Assembly: GCA_950106755.1 (NCBI GenBank)
Contig: OX467082.1
Location: 4,774,001-4,838,000, forward strand
Source: Climacium dendroides
Lineage: Eukaryota > Streptophyta > Bryopsida > Hypnales > Climaciaceae
Direction of reading: 5' to 3'
Length of the DNA stretch: 64,000 nucleotides
Made by a program: the position numbers and the translations under genes. Shown here one piece after another: positions 11,513 to 23,969 of the stretch. Position 1 is the stretch's first letter; every line of letters starts with the position of its first letter. The notes under the pieces are model-generated. The model did no database searches, was not told where the DNA came from, and saw only the letters and a program-made list of their open reading frames with translations.

Positions 11513-14500
11513 ATGCCGAGTCTGTCACACAAAGCACTACTGCAATCGTCATCGTCGTCCGCCGCGACCTTCAATGCATCCGCCGCAGATGTACAGCGCT
11601 CCAACGCGGCTGTCTGGACCCGCTCCAATACCGACGATGTCAGTCTGCCTCAGCTGCACAAGGTTATTGCACATCCGCTGGAAATTATTTCAGTAATCGC
11701 CTCTTGGTTGCACGACATACAAATTCGTCTCTGATCGTCACCAGGCTGCGGATGCCGTTTGCGATTGAGTTCCTCTGTTTTTGCAAATCGATCCCCGGGT
11801 TCTTTGTTTGTTCCTTGGTGAATGCGTTGATTTCCCTGTGCTTGTGATAGCCCTAACTTGCTAATTGAAGCTGTAATTATGATGGCGTTGATGAGTTCAA
11901 ATTCTGAGTCTCAAATTTCAGTGTAAAGTTCTAATCGTGAGGTCGGAGATGAGTTCAAATTCTGATTCTTAAAGTTAATGATTTTATGGAGTTAGCCCTA
12001 ATCTTTGCGAAAGCTGGATCTTGTCGGATTCTAAACTGAGGTGGAATCAAGAGGATGTTGGATTGAAGTGCAGTTTTGATCGAAGGAACTTTGTAGGATT
12101 GGGATTTGGAATTAGGGTGAATGGATCATGTTTCCTAGTCTACACTGCAGGTCCGGTTTGGCAACTCTCTCTGGGATGCTTTGTCTCGTTTGCATATCCA
12201 GATCATTGTATTCATGAGAGTTGCGCGTGTTGGAAATTAGAGCTGATTGAAAGTGGTTTGTGAGATTAGCAGTGTTTTCGATTCTGTTCAGTGCTGAGCC
12301 CTTTATGATAGTATCAATGAGTCTCGCCATTCAGGGGAAAAAATAGGGTTGTGACTTAGTAATAGATCTCTTCGTTCTAATTGAGATTCTGTTTAAAATT
12401 GGTGATTGTAAGTAGGGAGTGAGAGATTTTTTTCATTGGTTTTTCACCCTATGGACTTGGGGCCTCATTTGAATCCATGAAAACTTAGTACTTTTTCAAT
12501 GCAGTCCTTTATACATTGTGTAGTGTGGCTACAGCTTGTGAGACAGTTGACAGGGAATTGGCTGAACCGATATAGCAATTGAGCATTCAACTAGTTTTTG
12601 AGCAGAATCTGCAGGCACATCTCTATCGTACCAGTGTCTATACTTTTGGACATTATCCTTTTCAGTTCTGGAGTGGAGTATACATAGAGTGTGAGACTCA
12701 GTTAGAAAGTCTGAAAGTTGTTGGCATTGGTTCTTCACCCTATTCACTTGGGATGACATTTGAATTGACTAGAACGTAGTACTTTTTCAATGTAGGGCAA
12801 TTGTGCATCGTTCTGGTTGGGTAGTGTTGCTACAGCTTATGAAGCAGTTGACAAAGAATTGGCTGAAATTTTTAAAAATTGAACAGTCGATATTCTTTGG
12901 AAAACAGGATCTCTATGCATATTGTTCCAATGTCTAAGCCTAGGGTGTTTATTCTTTGCAGTTCTGGAGTGGATTGTCGGTTGTGGCTCGACGGGACTTG
13001 CTACGCATTGATAAGCAGACACTATTTGAGCAAGTGCGCAAGAACCTGTATTGCTCACGGTGTCATGGACTTCTGGTGGAGGGTTTTAGTCAGATTATAC
13101 TCTATGGGAAGAGCCTGCAGGCAGGCGTGGTGGGAAACAGTAGTATTGGTGCAGGAGCCACTGGCAGGCAGATGATAGCAGAAAATGGACACAATGCAGC
13201 CGTTGCAAGCTTCTCTGATGACTCGAGGGACCCGTCTGTTCACCCGTGGGGTGGTCTAGCAGCCACTCGTGATAGTATGCTGACGGTGTTGGACTGTTTT
13301 CTGGATGGGATGCCGCTTGAGGTGCTTCAAAATGTACCTCCCGCATTTCATTACTTCTGTTAATGAGTCACAACTCTGCCGTTGGTTCGGTAGCCAGTGG
13401 TGGTGGAGCGAGTAAAGTTGCATTAGGTCTTAGGGGGCTGATGTCAATGCAAGACTATGTCGGTGGCAAAGTTCACACAATTGTCCAAGTGTCAGTTAAT
13501 GGATGAAATCAAGAGTCTTCAAGTATTCTGGGGTTGAAATTTTAGGCTCCGCATTGCTGCTCCGAAGTAGCAAATGCTCTCAACTCCAATGGTCATGGTG
13601 TCCTCATGCTAGCTAGGGACTACTACAGAGTACATTACTGTGTTGTGAGAAAACTCTATGTAAATTCGTGTCATGTTCGCTTTGAGCGGTTCTCCTGGAT
13701 AAGTGCCCTACTCACTGTTGCTATTGAATGCAGAATTTTGATCATCTCGTAACAGAAAGTCATGTGGATCCCGGATGCTCACTCAGAAATGGCATATGGA
13801 TTTCTGCTGACAGGTATTTGAGAGTGCTCGGTCCAGAGAGCGAGAGCGGGAATTGCTGTACCCTGATGCATGTGGTGGAGGTGGACGAGGCTGGATTTGT
13901 CAGAATGGGAGCTTTAATGGCCGTGGGCATGCGCTGAAAGAAACATGTGCCCTCCACACAGCTAGGCTATCTTGTGAAGCGCTAGTAGACTTCTGGTCTG
14001 CTTTGGGGGATGAAACAAGGCGCTCTCTCTTAAGGATGAAAGAGGAAGACTTTATCGAAAGACTCATGTTCAGGTATAGTTACGTAAATAGTGGATTCTA
14101 CAACTAAATATTCACATCTAAATAGTGGATGTAGTTGCCATCTGGAAGGTTTTTAATGACTGAAATAAACACTTTTGCAAATAGTTTCTAACAAATGTTA
14201 CTTGCTCTCGACGGCAGGTTTAACAGCAAACGATTTTGCCGAGATTGTAGGCGTAATGTTCTGCGGGAATTTAAGGAGATGAAAGAGTTAAAGCGGTCGC
14301 GGAAAGAACCTCAATGCACTCGATGGTTTTGTGCTGCTGACACTGTTTTACGATACGAGGTAAACATAGTGATTGTGAACTATAAGTTGAAAGGACGATG
14401 CGGCAAGTGCTCGTAATTGAACGTCGTTTCATTTTTTATTTTTGTCTTGATCCTTCACAGTTTTCGTAAACCCGTGAATAGGCCCCCGATACTAGTACTG

Positions 14501-17500
14501 GTATACTTGAGGAGGAGGCTCCACATTCGACTAGTGAAATGCTCAATTAGATTTGTCTCCGAGGTGGTTGCTACATTTATTTTTAACTAAATCAGTTGTA
14601 CCTGTCTTCTTAAACTCTAGAGGGAGTATGGTTAACCCCCTAACCTTTCCTGTTCCCAGGTATCAGAGAGTGCAGTGCAAGTGGACTGGCAGGACTGCTT
14701 TGCTGGTGATGGGGGTAGTGCTTTTCAACGTTTTGAATGGGCTTTGGGCACTGGAGAAGGGAAAAGTGACATTCTGGCCTTTGAAGATGTGGGCCTATCT
14801 GAGTCTGCTTATGTGGATAACCTCGACCTTTCAAATACTAGTGCTTGTTTCATAACTGTACGTGGTTGGAAGCGAGATGGTCGGTATACAGAGCTCTCAG
14901 CTAAAGCACATGCTCTAAAAGGGCAATTATGTGTTCATCGGCGGCTGATTGTAGGAGATGGCTATGTATCGATAACTAAAGGGGAGAGTATACAAAGATT
15001 TTTTGAAAGGGCAGAGGAGACAGAAGAAGAGGAGGTAAACTATATCAAGTCTGAATAAACAATTTGAACGAGAATTCATTTTTGTTTAAATCTTCTCTTT
15101 CTTGGAAGTACCTTGAGTTTGTGGAGGAGTAACAAGTAATATCTCTAGTTAGGGAATTTTCTTGGTGCCTCCAAGAGACAAGTCATGCATGGTTAGATTT
15201 GGAGAGAGCATAAGATTGTTCGATTTGCTTTCAGGATGAAGATGCTATTGATAAAGATGGAAATGATTACGAGGGTGAAGCTTCTCGCCCTCAGAAGCAT
15301 GCCAAAAGCCCTGAGCTTGCTCGGGACTTCTTATTAGACGCAGCAACTGTCATCTTTAAAGAGCAGGTATGTCTCCTGTGCTTTATGGTCTTTTGATTCA
15401 ATTGAACATATCTTGCTTCTGCGAAGATTTTTTTCTGCTGTATTGAGGACCTCATAGTACCCAATGTCCTTGATTGTGTGCTCAGACTTGCTGATATCTT
15501 TCAGTTTTTTGTCAACAGGTAGAAAAGGCCTTTAGGGAGGGCACTGCACGACAAAACGCTCATAGTATTTTCGTCTGCCTAGCTTTGAGCCTACTTGAAG
15601 AGCGTGTTCGTGTAGCTTGCAAGGAAATTACAAGTCTTGAGAAACAGGTCTAAAATTTGATGACTTCTACCTTCAAGATTCGGTCTGAGAACCTGACGTT
15701 ATGCTTTACTCTATGTCGACTGATTCTCTTCGTTTATCAAAGCTAGTATTGAACGATTTGCTTGTTCCTCTCAACCTTCACCTACACCCAGTACTTGACT
15801 TAAAGCCTTAAAGTATACGTGAGGCGTAGCTTTCTAAACAGTCTGTCTACTTCCTTTCCTTGCGCTATTACTTAGCACTTCCCCTCTAGGCATCGAGAGA
15901 GAATTAGGATTTTTCTATGTTCTCAGGCGGGTGGCATGCATCTTTCATTGGGTGTCGATTCTTCATGGCATTTTGTGGACTCACTCTAGAATTTTGAGAA
16001 TCATAACTATTGCACGTACAACTATATTGTGCTGATACTTTAACAATGAAAGTTCTGCTTTTATATTCGCAGAATAAGCTTTTGGAGGAAGAAGAGTATG
16101 AGAAGCGTGAAGAGGAGGAGAGACGAGAGCGAAGAAAACAGAAAGAAAAAGAAAAAAAGCTACGTAGAAAAGAAAAGCTGAAGAGCAAAGAGAAAGGCAA
16201 CAGAAAGAATTTTACTCCAGCAACATTGGATTCTGATGATTGCCTGACTGTGAGTCTCTTAGGTAAGAGTTTGATTCAAAGGCTTCGCTTTTGCTTCTAC
16301 AGTGCAGGCTGTGGCAGCTTAGTTGTGCCATTAAGGGAGTCTATTTGGCTCAGAATGTCATCGCTTCGTTTATTACAAGACGGTTGCTGCGTCATGACAT
16401 CTCCTGTCCTCTTACAGTGTCTTTTTGATGGTTAACCTCTTGCTAAACAGTCATCATGCGGATCCAAAAAAATGTCATGCTGTTAGGGGACATTATAAAA
16501 TTATGATTTTCGTTAAGTCTCTTATGCCGTGCTGACCCCTTTGTCGCTGTGCCGTGTACTTTGCTACAGGTCTTTTCTATTCTCTTGTATGTTTTGCAAA
16601 AAGTATTATAGGGGTCATTGAATATGTTGTTGGACATTTTCAGATGAAGATCATGAAGAGGAGCGGGAGAGCAATTCAGGCAGCCAAGTAGAAGGAACTG
16701 AAAGCAATAATAGTGAGGACAGCATGTCTGCAAGACCTTCGTCTCCGAACACGGTTGAAGCGAGGCCTTCAGCTGATGGTTTTGACAGTGAGAATGGAGG
16801 TTCTAGTCAGCATGAAACGTTCGCTCCTGCGCAGGTTATTGACGACGCTCTGGGTTTGAGAGATGGAAATGGCGCCTTCATCGTAGAGAGGTCAAAATCT
16901 GCCAAAAGGAGAACACTGGGTCGAAAAGGAACAATAGCCAACTCCAATGGAAGTATTAGAAGAGGATCTATTGAAGCTGGGAATAGCGCCTTTGGAAATT
17001 TCCGAAGAATAAGCAATGCGCACTGTTCTGAAGACAGAGGGGTTCCAAGTTGTCAAGGGCAGCAGAAGAATGGGATTCAAAAAAGTGAGGCTGAGGTTAT
17101 CACAAAACGGGTAGATGGCTGGTCGGGCTCTCCGTCATCTGGCAGTAATAATAGGCCTGAAATTCTTCAATCCTGTGCGTGTGGCACTTCTCATGCCAGC
17201 TCCCGGTCCAAGGTTGGGCATCGTGGTTTTGGTAGGACAGTAATTGGAGATCCAAATGCGGGCATTAGGTCCAATGAACGGACCGGTGTTGGGGGTCCAA
17301 CAAAAACTACTGGGAACGTCGATCTTGTACTTACCCGGAAGTCAACTGAACCCCAGGGAAGGTCAGTCCCAGCCATCACTTTGGAACGCAGGGATCAAAG
17401 GGTTAGTAATAACTCAGACAGACTTTCTAAAGCGTCACACTCAAAAAGCTCTTCACTGGACTTGACATCGAGTGGTTATCATGGGGGACCTAGATCATCT

Positions 17501-19081
17501 TCTAATGGATCAACAGGGCACGGGTCTATTGAGAATGGCTTTTCTGTGGCTGTTGCAGTGAAACCTATGTGGACTCCGCGCGCAGTAAGTGCCTCAGGCG
17601 GCCCAAATGGCTTACCAGGGAAGGTTTTAACAGCTGGAGGTCGTCCTTTGGATAGTGAACATGGGAAGAGTGACAGTGTACGTAATGCTCAAGCAAGACC
17701 CGTCAGCCCTTGGGTTCCTGCATCCAAACCAACCTCACCCAAGGCTATAAGTGTGGCAGCGGTAGAATTTTCAGAGTGCTCCAAAGAAGAGCCGACTGTT
17801 TCTGAAGTCCCATCTGCTAGTGAGGAGGGAGGAGCGCCCGATTCTAATGGACTTCTTCCACCCCGAACTACTAGTGCCACCGATGGGGACCAGGGTAATG
17901 CCATAGCTACAGATACCGAAGTCAGGGGTTCTTCTCCAATGATATCTGCACCTGACTCTTCAAGCAAGGATTTTCTAATGCAAGCAGCAGCTGTGGATGC
18001 ACAGGGCCTTATAGTATCTGAGGATAGAACAAGTACCGAGTCTCAAGCCGGGGTGTCCGGAGAAGAGCAAGAATCTCCTCATGCTATAATATCTGTTGTG
18101 ACGCAGGGAGCAGTGAACATGGTACCTGTAGCGGACTTTACCTCTCAAGTGCAGCATGGTACGGGTACAATGCCAGGGCTCCCTCCTCATCTTCATGCTA
18201 ATGGGCACCAGCAGGTGAACTTCCCCCAGGGGAGCTTTTTGAGGCCTCCAAGTAATGGCATGTATACTTTTGCAGCTGACATGCTGCCTTCCCAAGGGCC
18301 CTTGCAACATGCTATCCAACCTCCAAACATGTCACCTGGTCCAATGAGTATCCACCATTCTCGGCCTTTTGGATATTTTCCAGTGGGACCATGGTCAGTG
18401 CGTGGAAGTACTGGTGTGTTGCCTCTTCCGCAAGCAGGTGGATATGCTGTTTCTGGACCTGGAGGTTTATCAATGGGCGTACTTCCTCCTATGTCTTTGA
18501 CTGTTCCAGGCTCTGTTTCGCCAGGGGGACTTGGACCCGGTCACTTGCCTGCAATTCCGGATGGGCTGAATTCCCTGCAACTCGGAGAACCCCAACGAAG
18601 TGTCAATCATCAGGTGTACATGTCTCGGTTTGCTGCTTCACCAGGAAGGGGTTCTCCTGGGCGAGTAATGGTTGAAAGAAGTCCAGGTTTGGCATCTGAT
18701 GGTGTTCGTGTGGAGGGGCCTGTAGCTGCAGATCCTGGGCATTTTAATGAGGGTCAAATGCCGCCTGTGGGCCAGACTCTCTCTAATGGCTCATCATCAC
18801 CTTTGCCTGCTGGCCTCAATGAGAGACGTCCTTCTGACTCGCCAACCTCAGCAGCGGATTTCTCTTTCTTTCACTCTAAATGGCCTATTTCCAACGAGAA
18901 CGATGCGTCTCTGAAGGTTTCAGATTCTGATAGTAACAGTTTGGGGAACCTTCCCACGAGTGCTGCTGAGAGAACACAATGTATAGGAGGGTCTGACGGC
19001 GCTACTACGAAGTCAAGCTTATCTGCGGGAGAGTATAGTCTCTTCGCGTCTGCATCTAGCAAGGGTTTTGGCTTCTTCTAA
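11513..19081 (+). CDS. Plant 'stress response NST1-like' protein, nine coding exons
   Basis: Coding exons are 11513-11662, 12962-13333, 13814-14073, 14218-14359, 14660-15034, 15235-15366, 15519-15647, 16073-16262 and 16644-19081 (4188 nt, 1395 aa); every join keeps frame at GT-AG borders. The protein matches a plant-only family annotated 'stress response NST1-like', whose molecular role I do not know. Visible parts: a DDVSxxQLxK segment at the end of exon 1; FWSGL and RIDKQTLFEQ in exon 2; CxxC pairs at Cys81/84 and Cys268/271, possibly zinc-binding; YPDACGGGGRGW near 190; RMKEEDFIERL near 250; PQKHAKSPELAR in exon 6; a Lys/Glu coiled coil at about 521-563; then some 800 residues of Ser/Gly/Pro-rich low complexity ending EYSLFASASSKGFGFF. 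The coiled coil and basic runs suggest a nuclear or scaffold protein, which is inference. The start was chosen for its MPSLSHK opening and fit to the family N-terminus. Exon 8 ends at the strong donor TTAG|GTAAGA; the earlier ACT|GTGAGT would break frame. Confidence 0.9.
12434..12975 (+). repeat. Tandem duplication in intron 1 copying the exon-2 acceptor
   Basis: Two units of about 290-296 bases lie in intron 1 of the NST1-like gene: CATTGGTTTTTCACCCTAT (12434) matches CATTGGTTCTTCACCCTAT (12724), and TACAGCTTGTGAGACAGTTG matches TACAGCTTATGAAGCAGTTG. The second unit ends in the real exon 2 (TTCTGGAGTGGA at 12962). The first carries an older copy of the same acceptor and 12 exon bases at 12666-12677, directly followed by GTATAC, a potential donor. 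Confidence 0.8.
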
Positions 19082-19601
19082 TATGAGGAGTCCCATCATG
19101 TGACTCAAATTCATTCCAGGTATTTAAATTACTTCCCGTATAGAGTGAGTAGTACGTTAGTGAAAATGACACAGCTCTTTGTGAAAGAGTGCTTCAGTTC
19201 CCCACTATAAGATAGAAGGGGTTCCTAAGCCAAGAGTATTGTTCAAATTTATGTACGAGATTAAATCAAATCTCTCCAGATTTATTACCTTTAATTATTT
19301 CTCCCTCGACCATGTTCTGTTTACATGCAATGTTATTCTCATATTTATGCTCGTGCCATGTTCCTACAGCTTTGAACGTAATACAGGTCTAGCGTCGAAC
19401 TGAAAAAATTGTCATAGTCTTTGAATGTTATAATGTATACCAACATTTCAAAGAATGCATTGCAAATCGTGGATCTTGAAATCTGGTATGTGGGATAACT
19501 TCCCTTCTTGCATTGAATAAGTGTTGGGTCACTTCAGCAGTCCTTTCCAATAAGATTTTCAGCCGTCTTCATGAAGTCCATTGAGAAAGCTCGTTTTAAG
19601 T
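19082..19601 (+). other. 3' UTR and downstream flank of the NST1-like gene
   Basis: This follows the TAA at 19079-19081. It is AT-rich and gene-free, and I cannot place a single poly(A) signal with confidence. The right end meets the last-exon remnant of the - strand GDSL pseudogene, so the two converge tail to tail. Confidence 0.4.
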
Positions 19602-19892
19602 TCATGGGAGCAATGTAGAGGTAGAGCCAGAGAGCAGCTTCTGGCTCAGAAGAATGTTCACAGCCTCTGTAGGGTGGAATTCATCCTAGAAGATGTACTT
19701 GTTGCGGTTTGTGCACAGGGCGTTGTCTATAATTTCATTTAGGAAACCGCACGGTAGCTGACCCTTGTATCTCCCCACAAAAGCACAGCAGCCCGGAAAG
19801 GTAACTTCAAAGCCTGTTAACCATTTTTCAAGTTCTTGTGAGGACAAACACATTCCCTTCGTCATGTAACATTCAAGGACATTGAAAGACAT
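19602..19892 (-). pseudogene. GDSL esterase/lipase pseudogene, last-exon remnant
   Basis: The - strand reads GFEVTFPGCCAFVGRYKG, then QLPC, then LCTNRNKYIF, a stop, then DEFHPTEAVNILLSQKLL, ending at TGA (19602-19604). This is the C-terminal block of plant GDSL esterase/lipases, where a CC-x-GRY-x-GQLPC segment precedes YxFWDxFHPTEAxN. The catalytic Asp and His of DxxHP are present. The Trp expected after Phe is replaced by TAG (19686-19688), a one-base change from TGG. The same gene's other parts appear at 21.9-22.1 and 27.6-28.1 kb on the same strand in the right order. It ends about 520 bases beyond the NST1-like stop codon. Confidence 0.8.
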
Positions 19893-20060
19893 TATAACAT
19901 TTAGTTATGAAAACATTCATAGCATTCATTTAGTTATGAAAACATTATAACTTTGAATGTTTTAATGTCTTTGAATGTCTTTGAATGTCAAATTGTCAAA
20001 TTTTCAAGTGTCTTACAATTACAATAACATTCAAAGACATTATAACAATAATTAACAAGT
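19860..20060. repeat. Cluster of CATTCAAAGACATTATAAC repeats in both orientations
   Basis: Variants of CATTCAAAGACATTATAAC occur in both orientations several times (near 19872, 19918, 19965 and 20028), with reverse copies reading GTCTTTGAATGT. TTTAGTTATGAAAACATT also occurs twice. It looks like a local short-unit expansion with palindromic arrangement, partly overlapping the 5' side of the pseudogene remnant. Confidence 0.5.
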
Positions 20061-20671
20061 CAAGTGTTCCTCTTAGGATGGAGAATTAACAGCAAGTGGT
20101 CAACACAGGAGACTCTGAGTGATATTTTAGGAAGATTTAACGCTTAAACGTGTTTGGGGCGGTTTTGTTGTCAATCGCTGATTTTCAGTTGATATTTGAT
20201 TTCATTAAGAACTCATGTAAATGGACTCTTATCTAATTACTATAAATTTTCACAAGAAGATAAAATCATAGTGATTTTAATTTTTAACTTTTAATTATAC
20301 AAACAACAAAGATTACATGCAAAAAATTAATTAATTTTTAAAATAATATTTGAGAAAAACTTCGACTTCTTAGTTATTGCTAAATCCGGCTTAATTCTTC
20401 AAGGTATAAACAATAAAATATACCTAAGAGCCCATTTACATGAGTTCAATTTTTTAATTTGAAAATCTTGTTTTGAATCTAAAATATGTCATTTTGAAAA
20501 ATAGTCAACTATATATAATAAATATTGTATGTCATTTTTAATGACTATAGTTTTCAATGTATTTTCAAAGATGATTCCCCATTTTATATACACACACCTA
20601 AGGCTTAAAAGACAATTCAAATTCAAACATAGAACATCAACACTCAAACCTCTTTAATTAAAACTTCTTTC

Positions 20672-20948
20672 CATTAGAGAAAATCTTGGCCCCTACAAAA
20701 GGTCATTTGACTTTTGTCCAATGTGCAAATCTAAGGGGAAAAAAGTATATATTTTTTTAATTATTGTTTTTAAATTTAAATATTCTTTAAAATATTTATT
20801 AAGTCCTAGTTTTACGTAGCATACTAAATAATCATGTAGGCCAAACAAAAAAAATTATTAATTTTTTATTTTATGGATTTTATTTTTTATAATTGCACAT
20901 TTTCATGCAATCAAACGGCCCTATGCAAGGTCTAAATTTCCTCTAATG
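20672..20948. mobile_element. CATTAG-ended inverted-repeat element, copy 1
   Basis: A 277-bp element. The left end CATTAGAGAAAATCTTGG and the right end, complement CATTAGAGGAAATTTAGA, form an imperfect inverted repeat. Related ends occur at 23394-23667 and 23970-25235. The interior is AT-rich and non-coding. No clear target-site duplication is seen. Confidence 0.5.
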
Positions 20949-21884
20949 AATGCAATATCTTGCACACTTGCCACACTATCATTAACCACCACAACACATT
21001 TGATTCATATGCAAGCTATTTGATCTTAAATACAACAATCTCCCAAGCAAATCACCCATCACCACCCATCACCAACCACATCCCCATCAACAATCAATAG
21101 GGGGGCTGAAATTCAAAGAGAGGTTGGAACTAATTTTCAAACATGAGTTCTTGATTTCCACCCACCACTTCCTCCATTCTCTTCATGACTCATTTGCTTG
21201 GTTTGTGTGCTCCATTCTTCATGATGGAACCATCATGAGATTTATAAGGTCATGGAGATGAGTAATGATGACAAATTTTTGAATTCATCGTGCAATTCAT
21301 AGCCTAATTAGTGAATTGAGAAGGCTCTTCCCACTTAAATTTATGAGATTCTGGAGATAAATTGGATAATGATGATGAATTTTTGAATTCATCATGCAAT
21401 TCTTGGCCCGATTAGTAAGTTGAAAAGGCTCTTCCCACCCAAGTTTTTACATTACAAAGTAGCCTCTTTTGGGGTTCAATTTTTTCCTAATATGTACTCC
21501 ACATCATGTTCACAATTGCTTATTTGGTCAAGGTTATGGGTGGTTCTACCTTAAGTGGACTAGAGTGTACACTCAGAGTTAACCTCTTTTATATGACCAC
21601 CTTTACAATGACATCTTAGAATATGATACACACACTTTTCATACTATCATTGACTGACTAAAGTACATTCAAAATTTGTCAACATTGAAGAAGTTGAGAC
21701 CAGGGCTTTTGGGGGGGACCAGTATCCCCTGTTGGCCTTACTACAGAGGCCAGTTTTGGGAGGGACAAAGCTAGAAAGGTCAAATTTCTGACAGTCTGGT
21801 GAAATTTTGCCAAAAAAAAAGGCCTGGTTGAGACCCAAAGATTAGAAAAAGAGGCTTGTGTACCTTTGTAAGACCTCCAAAAGA

Positions 21885-22125
21885 GTGAAGTACATAAACT
21901 TATTTGGCATTCAAAATCATGGCTCCAGGCAATGAGCTCATGAAAGTGGGGATCATTTCTTGCGCAGCAGCATTGAAGCAATCTCATTCTCTGCGACAAC
22001 CCATGTTCCATTTCTGGACCGGGAATTGGCAATTGAAATCCGGGCCGGTGTGCACTGAATTGTACCCAATGAATTCATAGCAATCTTCCTTGCACCCAAG
22101 TTGTACATTATCTGTTTAACATGGC
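21885..22125 (-). pseudogene. GDSL esterase/lipase pseudogene, middle-exon remnant
   Basis: The - strand from about 22120 reads VKQIMYNLGARKIAMNSL, then GTIQCTPARI, the hallmark segment of plant GDSL lipases (L-YNLGARK followed by GPxGCxP). It continues NGTWVVAENEIASM, then needs a frame change to give IPTFMSSLPGAMILNAK, a stop, and VYVLH, matching the family pattern of LPGAxxxxANxY. There is at least one frameshift and one stop, and the Cys normally in NGTC reads Trp. It lies between and on the same strand as the other two GDSL remnants. No GSND-type segment was found upstream, so an intermediate exon is missing or too decayed. Confidence 0.75.
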
Positions 22126-23393
22126 ATCATAGCCATTAAAGCATGTTAAACCTCGAAGGACGCTGCCGAGCAGTGTTTTTTCATGCACGATTTTTCGCCA
22201 ATTGGTTACAGCTAAAAGATGTTGGGCCGTTTTTTGTTAAAAGAAATTTCCATTTTTGGGGGGTCAAAATAGCTAGATTACTGCTGTATTTTGAGACCAA
22301 CAACCAAATTTTACCTAGGTATCACCTAGTTTTCATATAGATATCACCAAGGATCATATGAATATTGAAGAATCAATAGGCTCCTTTTCCAAAATGAAAA
22401 CAAAAAAAACAAAAAAAACACTATTGTCGAGGACATTAGGTGTCTAATGGATGATAAAGAATCCTTCCATATACAACAGATGTTTTTAAATGCTAAACTT
22501 TGGAATTTTGTGTGAAAATGAGAGCAGTGATCCCCAAACTAGTTTATGGAATTTAGTGCAATATGCTACCTTCAAGACAAACTAGGCATCAATTTTGGCT
22601 ACCTTGAGAGTGAGTAGTTCTAAAAAAAATAGAAAAGAAAGGATTTTGCAAGTTGTAAGGGACTCACTATTGGGAATACTATAATACAAAATTGACTAAA
22701 TAGATGCTAATTCCAATGTGGAGGAAGTTGCAAATTGGCTAGCAAATTCTATTGTTTGTTGCAATCTTGGGTAAAATCTAATTTTTTCAAGGATTTTCTC
22801 CAATGTACATTTAGCTATTGAAAATTTCAAGTAGCAATGGAGCAAATTTTAGTTAGTTCTATGAATCTTGAATGGGAGGTCTTGCACAATAGTTTGACCT
22901 CCAATGAGTACTTTTGGATTGTTTCTTAAGCAAATGATTCACACAATACCAAAAAGGTTGACTTCTATGGTGTCAACTCGTCATTTTGGGATTAACCCTT
23001 TAAAGAGCTAGCATCCTTAATGTAAAGGCTCAAGAGACATTTTTAGAATGATCAACATTATGTTTGTAGTGTTGCTTGCATTTTGTTTATTCAACTTGTG
23101 TATGAATATAATTGAAGTTTACTTCACATTGGTGTTATTGGTTTGCAATGATAGTTGCACTTCAATAGTCTTTTTTGCGCTAGAATTAGTTGATCTTACC
23201 TTAATCTCTAAGAGTCCCTAGGAAATTGCAAAGGTTGAATTTAAGACATTGAAATTAAGGGAGAGATTTGGAAACTCTACCAAATGAACTTTGGAAGCTC
23301 TTATAACTGTTGAGTAATTTTTTTCAAAGCAATGCCCTTCTTAAACATCTCATCTCAACTGCAATTTGCCTATGTTAGATAAAAAATTTCAAA
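22126..23393. other. AT-rich, probably former intron of the GDSL pseudogene
   Basis: No gene or clear element end is visible. If the three GDSL remnants are one gene, this belongs to its enlarged intron together with the elements to the right. Confidence 0.4.
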
Positions 23394-23667
23394 CATTAGG
23401 AAAAATTTCAGGCCTAAAAGGGCCGCCAGTTTTTTTTATTTTTGACACCCTGGCGGTGCAAGTACCAAAAAAATAATCAAATATTTTTTTAATTATAAAA
23501 TATTTTAAAATGTTAAAAAGACAATCCAATGTGGTATTGATGTAGCACCAATAGTGCCATGTCAAATTAAAAAATTAAAAAAATTTATTTTATTTTTTAT
23601 TTTTTTGTAATTGCACCATGGAGGTGCAGACCTTGCAACCTCTTTGAGGCCTAAATTTTTCCTAATG
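23394..23667. mobile_element. CATTAG-ended inverted-repeat element, copy 2
   Basis: A 274-bp element with left end CATTAGGAAAAATTTCAGG and right end complement CATTAGGAAAAATTTAGG. A second palindromic feature lies inside the ends (GCCGCCAG with CTGGCGGTGC). It is related by its ends to the elements at 20672 and 23970 and has no coding capacity. Confidence 0.65.
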
Positions 23668-23969
23668 TGGTAGTTATTGAAATTTGTTTGAAAATAATTT
23701 CCCTACCTTTCTACTTATGCCTTTACTTGAAGGCCTAAATGCTTTAAATACAGAACCCAATGCGAGATGAATGGATAGAATTTGAGCTTCATATTCAAAT
23801 GATTACATGATAGATAAGCAAACAAGGATTAGAAAGTTTGAGGTGTTTATAAGACATAACCCTCTCCTCTAAATTCAATCAAAATAGATAAATCTTAGAG
23901 ATTCATAACCCTCTCAAAAATTGTGGGATAAGATGGGATTATGACTCTAAATTTTTGTCTTTTTTCAAA

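Noticed and set aside
16249..16250. Donor GTGAGT at 16250 for exon 8 of the NST1-like gene
   Set aside because: It leaves phase 0 and breaks the frame into exon 9; the GTAAGA donor at 16263 gives phase 1 and a continuous frame.
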